Below, piece by piece: positions 59,522 through 64,000 of a DNA stretch of 64,000 nt. The notes below the pieces were generated by a model. It was given only the letters and a program-made list of their open reading frames with translations. It made no database searches and was not told where the DNA came from. How positions within the stretch are numbered: position 1 is the stretch's first letter; the number at the start of each line of letters is the position of its first letter. Origin of the DNA: Faecalibacterium prausnitzii (lineage in GTDB: Bacteria > Bacillota > Clostridia > Oscillospirales > Ruminococcaceae); contig NZ_CP065377.1 of the NCBI RefSeq assembly GCF_019967995.1, forward strand, positions 558,001 through 622,000, given 5' to 3'. The translations under genes and the position numbers were made by a program.

Positions 59522-61423
59522 ATGAAGAAAAAGAACGTTCTGGCTTCGCTGCTCCTGGCAGGTGCGATGTTCCTGACCGCATGCGGCGGCAGCGCATCCT
59601 CCACCAGCGCAGCAGGCGGCGTGTCCGGCAGCTTTACCGGCACGGCCAAGGGCATGGGCGATGTGTCCGTCACCCTGACCCTGACAGACAACGTCATTAC
59701 CGACTGCACCGCCAAGGGCGACGAGGAGACCCCCGGCATTGGCTCGGTGGTCATTGAGCAGTTCCCCGGCGAAGTTGTGGAAGGCAACACCATCAACCTC
59801 GACAGCATCAGCGGTGCAACCATCACCTCCAATGCGTTCGTGGAGGCTGCCAAGGCTGCTCTGACCGAGGCCGGCCTGAACCCTGACGATTATATGGCCA
59901 AGGCAGACAAGACCGCCAACGGCGAGACCGTCAGCTATGATGCCGACGTCGTCGTCATCGGTGCCGGCGGCGCAGGAATGACCGCCGCCATGACCGCTGC
60001 TGATGCAGGCCAGAAGGTCGTCATCCTGGAGAGCCAGGCCATGGTGGGCGGCAACTCTGCCCGCGCTACCGGCGGCATGAATGCAGCCAAGACCGTCTAT
60101 CAGGACGAGAACGAGTTCGATCAGGCTGCCGGTGTGGAAAAGACGCTGGCAACGGCTGCTGAAAAGTATGCCGACAATGAGACCATCACCGCACTGGCCA
60201 AGACCGTTTCCGAGCAGTGGGCAGCCTATCAGGCCAACCCCACCGGCTACTTCGACAGCGTAGAGCTGATGGAGTTGGACACCATGGTCGGCGGCAAGGG
60301 CATCAATGACCCGGAGCTGGTCGAGACCCTGTGCGAAGGCACGGCAGACGCCATCGACTGGCTGGATGAGAACGGCATCACCCTGCACAACGTCTCCAGC
60401 TTCGGCGGCGCATCCGTCAAGCGCATCCACCGCCCGGTCAATGAAGAGGGCAAGGTCGTCTCCGTGGGCGCTTACATGATCCCGCTGCTGCAGGAGAACT
60501 GCGAGAAGCGCGGCATCGACATCGTGCTGAACACCACCGTGGATACCATCCTGACCGATGCCAACGGCGCAGCCGTGGGCGTTTCCGGTACCGATAAGGA
60601 CGGCAACACCGTCGTCGTCAACGCTAAGAGCGTCATTCTGGCCACCGGCGGTTTCGGTGCCAACCTCGATATGGTCACCCAGTACAAGCCCGAACTGGCA
60701 GGCTTCATGACCACCAATGCCGCAGGCGCACAGGGCCAGGGCATTGAGATGGCGACTGCCATCGGCGCAGGCACTGTGGATATGGACCAGATCCAGATCC
60801 ACCCCACCGTCGAGGCCAACACCGCCGCCCTCATCACCGAGGGCCTGCGCGGTGACGGCGCGATCCTCGTCAACGCCAACGGCGAGCGCTTCGTCGACGA
60901 AGTCGGCACCCGCGACGTGGTCTCTGCTGCCGAGATCGCACAGCCGGGCAGCTACAGCTGGCTGATCGTCGATCAGGCCATGGCCGATGCGTCCAGCGTC
61001 ATCCAGGGCTACATCAAGAAGGGCTACACCAAGACTGGTGCGACCTACGAAGAGCTGGCCAAGGAGCTGGACGTTGATCCTGCTGCCTTCGCCAACACCA
61101 TGGAGACCTGGAACAGCTATGTTGAGGCCAAGAACGACCCCGACTTTGGCCGCACCAGCTTTGCAAACCCGCTGAACAATGGCCCCTACTATGCCATTAA
61201 GGTCACCGCCGGTGTCCACCACACCATGGGCGGCGTGACCATCAACAGCGCCACCGAGGTGCTGAAGGAAGACGGCACCGTCATCCCCGGCCTGTTCGCA
61301 GCCGGTGAAGTGACGGGCGGCGTTCACGGTGCAAACCGTCTGGGCGGCACCGCCGTGGCCGACTTTGTGGTCTTTGGCCGCATCGCCGGTGAGAGCGCAG
61401 CCAACTACGCAAGCGCACAGTAA
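59522..61423 (+). CDS. Flavinylated extracellular lipoprotein reductase (fumarate/urocanate-reductase type)
   Basis: 633 residues from the ATG after AGGAG. A lipoprotein signal ends at C21 (FLTAC). An FMN-binding domain follows with DSISGAT; T100 is the residue ApbE would flavinylate. From about 140 a FAD-binding fumarate-reductase domain begins (VVVIGAGGAGMTAA) and ends with HHTMGG and GLFAAGEVTGGVHGANRLGG. Such cell-surface enzymes pass electrons through the covalent FMN to FAD and reduce an unsaturated acid (fumarate, urocanate, cinnamate-like). It has no heme domain. No ApbE gene is visible here. Confidence 0.9.
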   Translation: MKKKNVLASLLLAGAMFLTACGGSASSTSAAGGVSGSFTGTAKGMGDVSVTLTLTDNVITDCTAKGDEETPGIGSVVIEQFPGEVVEGNTINLDSISGATITSNAFVEAAKAALTEAGLNPDDYMAKADKTANGETVSYDADVVVIGAGGAGMTAAMTAADAGQKVVILESQAMVGGNSARATGGMNAAKTVYQDENEFDQAAGVEKTLATAAEKYADNETITALAKTVSEQWAAYQANPTGYFDSVELMELDTMVGGKGINDPELVETLCEGTADAIDWLDENGITLHNVSSFGGASVKRIHRPVNEEGKVVSVGAYMIPLLQENCEKRGIDIVLNTTVDTILTDANGAAVGVSGTDKDGNTVVVNAKSVILATGGFGANLDMVTQYKPELAGFMTTNAAGAQGQGIEMATAIGAGTVDMDQIQIHPTVEANTAALITEGLRGDGAILVNANGERFVDEVGTRDVVSAAEIAQPGSYSWLIVDQAMADASSVIQGYIKKGYTKTGATYEELAKELDVDPAAFANTMETWNSYVEAKNDPDFGRTSFANPLNNGPYYAIKVTAGVHHTMGGVTINSATEVLKEDGTVIPGLFAAGEVTGGVHGANRLGGTAVADFVVFGRIAGESAANYASAQ

Positions 61424-61439
61424 AACCGAATAAAAGGCC

Positions 61440-61484
61440 GGGAGGCCGCCTCTGTTGAACGACTGGGGCGGCCTCCCATTTTTT
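61440..61484 (+). terminator. Terminator of the reductase gene
   Basis: GGGAGGCCGCC and GGCGGCCTCCC pair around a loop, followed by a T run. Confidence 0.9.
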
Positions 61485-61520
61485 GCTGGGAAAATTCCCT
61501 TCCCCCTGCGGGGAAGAGCA

Positions 61521-61529
61521 TGGTATAAT
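61521..61529 (+). promoter_or_regulatory. Extended -10 element of the ogt promoter
   Basis: TGGTATAAT lies 40 bases before the start codon; no good -35 box is visible, which fits an extended -10 promoter. Confidence 0.5.
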
Positions 61530-61567
61530 CAGGGCATCAAAAAGAAAACCGGAAAGAGGTATCTGCT

Positions 61568-62083
61568 ATGATGTACACACTGCATTACGATTCCCCGCTG
61601 GGCGGCATCCTGCTGGCGGCAGATGATGTGGGCTTGACAGGGCTTTGGTTTGACGGCGAACTGTATTTTGCCGAGGGTCTGGACCCGGAACACACAGCGC
61701 AGAAAACGCCCATCCTGCAGCAGGCAGAGCGCTGGCTGGAGGTCTATTTCAGCGGCCGGGAACCGGGTTTCACCCCGCCGCTCCATCCCATGGGTTCCTC
61801 TTTCCGGCAGGCAGTGTGGGAGCTGCTGCTGCAGATCCCCTACGGCCAGACCACGACCTACGGTGCGCTGGCAAAGCAGCTGGCGGAAAAGCAGGGCAGG
61901 CCCCGCATGTCTGCACAGGCAGTGGGCGGTGCCGTCGGGCACAATCGGATTGCGATCCTTATCCCGTGCCACCGGGTCGTCGGAACGAACGGCAGCCTGA
62001 CCGGCTATGCGGGCGGCATCGACAAAAAGGAAAAACTGCTGCGGATGGAACACGTCAACATGGAGCAGTTCTTTGTGCCGTAA
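61568..62083 (+). CDS. ogt: Methylated-DNA-[protein]-cysteine S-methyltransferase
   Basis: 171 residues. The active-site cysteine is in IPCHRVVG, and the helix-turn-helix segment IPYGQTTTYGALAKQLA and the YAGGIDKKEKLL ending are canonical. It removes alkyl groups from O6-guanine by transferring them to its own cysteine. AAAGAGG lies before two adjacent ATG codons; either may start it. Confidence 0.93.
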   Translation: MMYTLHYDSPLGGILLAADDVGLTGLWFDGELYFAEGLDPEHTAQKTPILQQAERWLEVYFSGREPGFTPPLHPMGSSFRQAVWELLLQIPYGQTTTYGALAKQLAEKQGRPRMSAQAVGGAVGHNRIAILIPCHRVVGTNGSLTGYAGGIDKKEKLLRMEHVNMEQFFVP

Positions 62084-62180
62084 CCGGGGGAGAAGACTGC
62101 GATGCCATCCACTTGGGAGCCGGATGACTGCCGCATCCGGCATCCGGGCAAGTAAGTGCAGGCAACGGTCGTCGTTGTTG

Positions 62181-62195
62181 CTGTTCAAGTCCTCT
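62181..62195 (+). repeat. tRNA-Leu 3'-end fragment, copy 1
   Basis: CTGTTCAAGTCCTCT matches the T loop and 3' T stem of the tRNA-Leu at 62393-62479 but lies on the opposite strand. The 5' side of the T stem is absent, so it cannot fold as a tRNA. Confidence 0.6.
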
Positions 62196-62329
62196 GATCT
62201 GCGTAGAAGAGCGCAAGGAAAAAACAAATCAGCGGGAGTTCTCCCGGTAGACATTCCTATGGGTCCAGGAACCGCGGGCTAAGCAACAGCCCACTGGGCT
62301 GATTGCTTGCGGCGCTATGCGCCGCCGCC

Positions 62330-62344
62330 CTGTTCAAGTCCTCT
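62330..62344 (+). repeat. tRNA-Leu 3'-end fragment, copy 2
   Basis: The same 15 bases, here followed by TTCGCACC, which further resembles the tRNA end (TTATCCGCACCA) with gaps. Confidence 0.6.
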
Positions 62345-62359
62345 TTCGCACCGAAAAAG

Positions 62360-62390
62360 AAAAAACAGTACACAATGTGTACTGTTTTTT
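62360..62390 (-). terminator. Terminator of tRNA-Leu
   Basis: AAAAAACAGTACAC and its exact complement flank a three-base loop, giving a T run on the minus strand. Confidence 0.88.
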
Positions 62391-62392
62391 CT

Positions 62393-62479
62393 TGGTGCGG
62401 ATAAGAGGACTTGAACCTCCACCGAGTTGCCCCGATTAGAACCTGAATCTAACGCGTCTGCCAATTCCGCCATATCCGC
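62393..62479 (-). tRNA. tRNA-Leu (anticodon CAG)
   Basis: An 87-base type II tRNA: acceptor GCGGATA/TATCCGC, anticodon stem TTAGA/TCTAA with loop TTCAGGT, long variable arm, T loop TTCAAGT, encoded CCA. Confidence 0.95.
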
Positions 62480-62606
62480 ATATTTTGTTTTCGTTCGTGA
62501 GCCGTGTCGCTCGGAACGATAGTAATTATACCATGGAAACCGGAAATGTCAAGCGCTTTTTTGAAAAAAGTTTTTGGTGGAAGAATCCCCTGCTTTCAGG
62601 CCCGGT

Positions 62607-63569
62607 TCAGGTCGTGCGGGCGGGGTGGATGCTGACCTCGCCGTGGCGCAGGGCGACCGTGCGGCCGTTCTCGCGCTCGACGACGAGCTGGCCGCAGCCG
62701 TCGATGAACAGGGCTTTGGCGGCGTAGGTCTCGCGGTTGGTGCAGACCGTGACCCAGTGGCCTGGCACGAAGCAGAGGGCGCGGTATTCGTCGAGGCACG
62801 AAAAGTCCGGGCAGAGGGCCAGAAGCTCCCGCGCAATGGCCCCAGCCAGTGCGGCGCGGCCAACGGGGGAGGGGCCGCCCGGATACAGGCTGCCTGCGGT
62901 GCGGGCCAGTTCCTCCGGCCAGTCGGCAGGGGACGTGGTGAGGTTGAGGCCGATGCCCACCACCAGCCATTCCAGCTGGCCGCTCTCGATGTCGGTGCCC
63001 GCCTCGGTCAGAATGCCGCAGACCTTCCTGCCCTGATAGTAGAGGTCGTTCACCCACTTGATGCTCAGCTCCAGCCCGCAGAGGGCCTTCACGGCCCGCG
63101 CCACAGCGACAGCGGCCCCGATGGTCACGGTCTGGGCATCGGCGGCGGAAAGGTCCGGGCGGAGCAGCAGCGAAAGGTAAACGCCCTTGCCGGCAGGGCT
63201 TTCGAAGACTCGGCCCATCCGCCCGCGCCCGGCCTGCTGGTGGCCGGTGAGCACCAGCGTCCCGTGCGGGGCACCGGTCAGCGCCAGCTGCTTGGCCGTC
63301 AGATTGGAGCTTTCGAGGCTGTCGTAGAGGTAGATGGGCGCAGGGTAGCTGCCCACGGCCTCGGCGCAGAATGGGTCGCCGCCGGTCAGCCGGTAGCCCC
63401 GGCGGGGGGCGGAGTGCAGCGCGTACCCCTGGGCCGCAAGGGCGGCAGCGGCTTTGTGGACGGCGGCGCGGCTCACGCCGAGCGTCTCGGCCAGCCGCTG
63501 GCCGGAAATGTAGCCGCCCTCGGCGGCGGAAAGCGCTTGCAGCAACGCCTGCTTCGTATTTGAGGCCAT
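62607..63569 (-). CDS. birA: Biotin-[acetyl-CoA-carboxylase] ligase with N-terminal repressor domain
   Basis: 320 residues from the ATG after AGGAGG, the normal length for class II BirA. Residues 1-60 form a winged helix (GQRLAETLGVSRAAVHKAA). The ligase core has QQAGRGRMGR (biotinyl-AMP loop), KWVNDLYYQGRKVCGIL and a C-terminal SH3-like domain. It biotinylates carboxylases and probably represses biotin genes. It is transcribed divergently from the sigma-factor gene. Confidence 0.93.
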   Translation of the reverse strand: MASNTKQALLQALSAAEGGYISGQRLAETLGVSRAAVHKAAAALAAQGYALHSAPRRGYRLTGGDPFCAEAVGSYPAPIYLYDSLESSNLTAKQLALTGAPHGTLVLTGHQQAGRGRMGRVFESPAGKGVYLSLLLRPDLSAADAQTVTIGAAVAVARAVKALCGLELSIKWVNDLYYQGRKVCGILTEAGTDIESGQLEWLVVGIGLNLTTSPADWPEELARTAGSLYPGGPSPVGRAALAGAIARELLALCPDFSCLDEYRALCFVPGHWVTVCTNRETYAAKALFIDGCGQLVVERENGRTVALRHGEVSIHPARTT

Positions 63570-63603
63570 CGGCTTTTCCTCCTGCGGTTTTTGTGATAAT
63601 ATC

Positions 63604-63632
63604 ATTATAACAGAACGCTTCCTGCTTTGCCA
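63604..63632 (-). promoter_or_regulatory. Promoter of birA
   Basis: TGGCAA and TATAAT with 17 bases between them on the minus strand. Confidence 0.65.
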
Positions 63633-63755
63633 GTAGGGCGGCAGGCAGAAAAATTTTTGGATCTTTTGCAGGAAACGTTCGGCCTGTTTCGTATGAAGAG
63701 ACAGAGGGGCAGCAAAACCGCCCCGGACATTGCAGAAAGGAGGTCCTGCGGACCG

Positions 63756-64000
63756 TTGACCACACTGGAATTCAGCGCGCTGGTGCAGAAGTATCAGGGG
63801 CTCGTCTACACCGTCTGCCACCAGCTCGTACCGGATGCAGGCGATGCGCAGGACCTGGCCCAGGAAACGTTCCTGGCGGCGTGGCGGGCCATCGACCGCT
63901 GCCCGCCCGGCTACGAAAAGCAATGGCTGGCGCGCATTGCCTCCAACAAGGCGAAGGATCATCTGCGCAGCGCGTGGGTGCGGCGGGTGAATACCCCCGG
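63756..64000 (+). CDS. ECF-type RNA polymerase sigma factor (N-terminal part, cut by window edge)
   Basis: 81 codons from a TTG after AAAGGAGGT, open to the right edge. LVQKYQGLVYTVCHQLVPDA, then DLAQETFLAAWRAI is sigma region 2, and WLARIASNKAKDHLR follows. The start codon is uncertain because the distance to the ribosome site is long (11 bases). A downstream anti-sigma gene would be expected beyond the window. Confidence 0.85.
   Translation, partial: MTTLEFSALVQKYQGLVYTVCHQLVPDAGDAQDLAQETFLAAWRAIDRCPPGYEKQWLARIASNKAKDHLRSAWVRRVNTP

Larger units (their letters stand above)
62084..62358. other. Noncoding region with two tRNA-Leu 3'-end fragments
   Basis: No gene. The repeated CTGTTCAAGTCCTCT fragments are listed separately. 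Between them is a hairpin-rich stretch (AGCCCACTGGGCT, GGCGGCGC/GCGCCGCC type). Confidence 0.55.

Noticed and set aside
63655..63735. ECF-type autoregulated promoter (GGAAAC ... CGTATG) before the sigma gene
   Set aside because: The 13-base spacing is too short for known ECF promoters, so I did not list it.
1..64000. CRISPR arrays, rRNA genes, complete insertion sequences
   Set aside because: I looked for regular direct repeats with unique spacers, rRNA text and transposase genes and saw none.

Overview
The window looks like a piece of chromosome from a gut Firmicute of the Oscillospiraceae, most likely Faecalibacterium or a close relative. This is inference from gene style: moderately high GC backbone, Gram-positive Shine-Dalgarno sites (AGGAGG), PTS and cellobiose-phosphorylase sugar genes, CDP-glycerol polymer genes without LPS genes, and Lachnospiraceae/Oscillospiraceae-type mobile genes. 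No rRNA or taxonomic marker gene is present. Three tRNA genes occur: Val(GAC), Tyr(GTA) and Leu(CAG).

Layout. 1-1009: the N-terminal part of an Avs-like nuclease-NTPase on the minus strand. 1850-8335: a beta-glucoside PTS operon (EIIC, GH1 phospho-beta-glucosidase, two small unknown proteins, PRD regulator, EIIA, EIIB and its own HPr-like protein), followed by mannose-6-phosphate isomerase. 9.5-11.5 kb: decayed genes and a HipA-like kinase next to tRNA-Val. 11.6-16.5 kb: a divergent TetR / MMPL exporter / Leu-x-x-Gly repeat protein module with a clear operator. 16.6-24.5 kb: a minus-strand surface polysaccharide operon (glycosyltransferase, CDP-glycerol transferase, Wzy-like polymerase, two chain-length-type proteins, one fused to a degenerate GGDEF domain, and a phosphoesterase). 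24.7-27 kb: two phage-tail-like surface proteins without a phage. 27.2-29.8 kb: glycerol kinase, a NUDIX hydrolase, a YhcG remnant and a MazG-like protein. 29.8-37.3 kb: cellobiose phosphorylase divergent from a LacI regulator and a sugar ABC transporter. 37.7-39.1 kb: an amino-acid:sodium symporter.

39.3-59.3 kb is probably a composite genomic island. An 18-bp copy of the tRNA-Tyr 3' end lies at 59249-59266. Between the two copies lie a GH2/GPH-symporter/AraC sugar module, a mobilisation module (ParB-like protein, interrupted relaxase, MobC, oriT-like DNA), a seven-gene type I restriction-modification operon with extra genes, and a frameshifted serine recombinase. The restriction region is visibly AT-richer than its flanks. 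59.4-64 kb returns to backbone: a flavinylated lipoprotein reductase, an O6-methylguanine-DNA methyltransferase, tRNA-Leu with two stray 3'-end fragments, BirA, and the start of an ECF-type sigma factor.

How it works together: the cell appears equipped to take up beta-linked glucosides by two routes. One is PTS import with phospho-hydrolysis. The other is ABC import with intracellular phosphorolysis by cellobiose phosphorylase. Both are locally regulated. Defence and mobility genes cluster at the window start, at tRNA-Val and in the tRNA-Tyr island. The observations I rate highest are a 95-nt structured insertion that breaks the relaxase after codon 9, the chain-length protein fused to a degenerate GGDEF domain, the restriction operon with unrecognised passenger genes, and the orphan tail-like protein pair.
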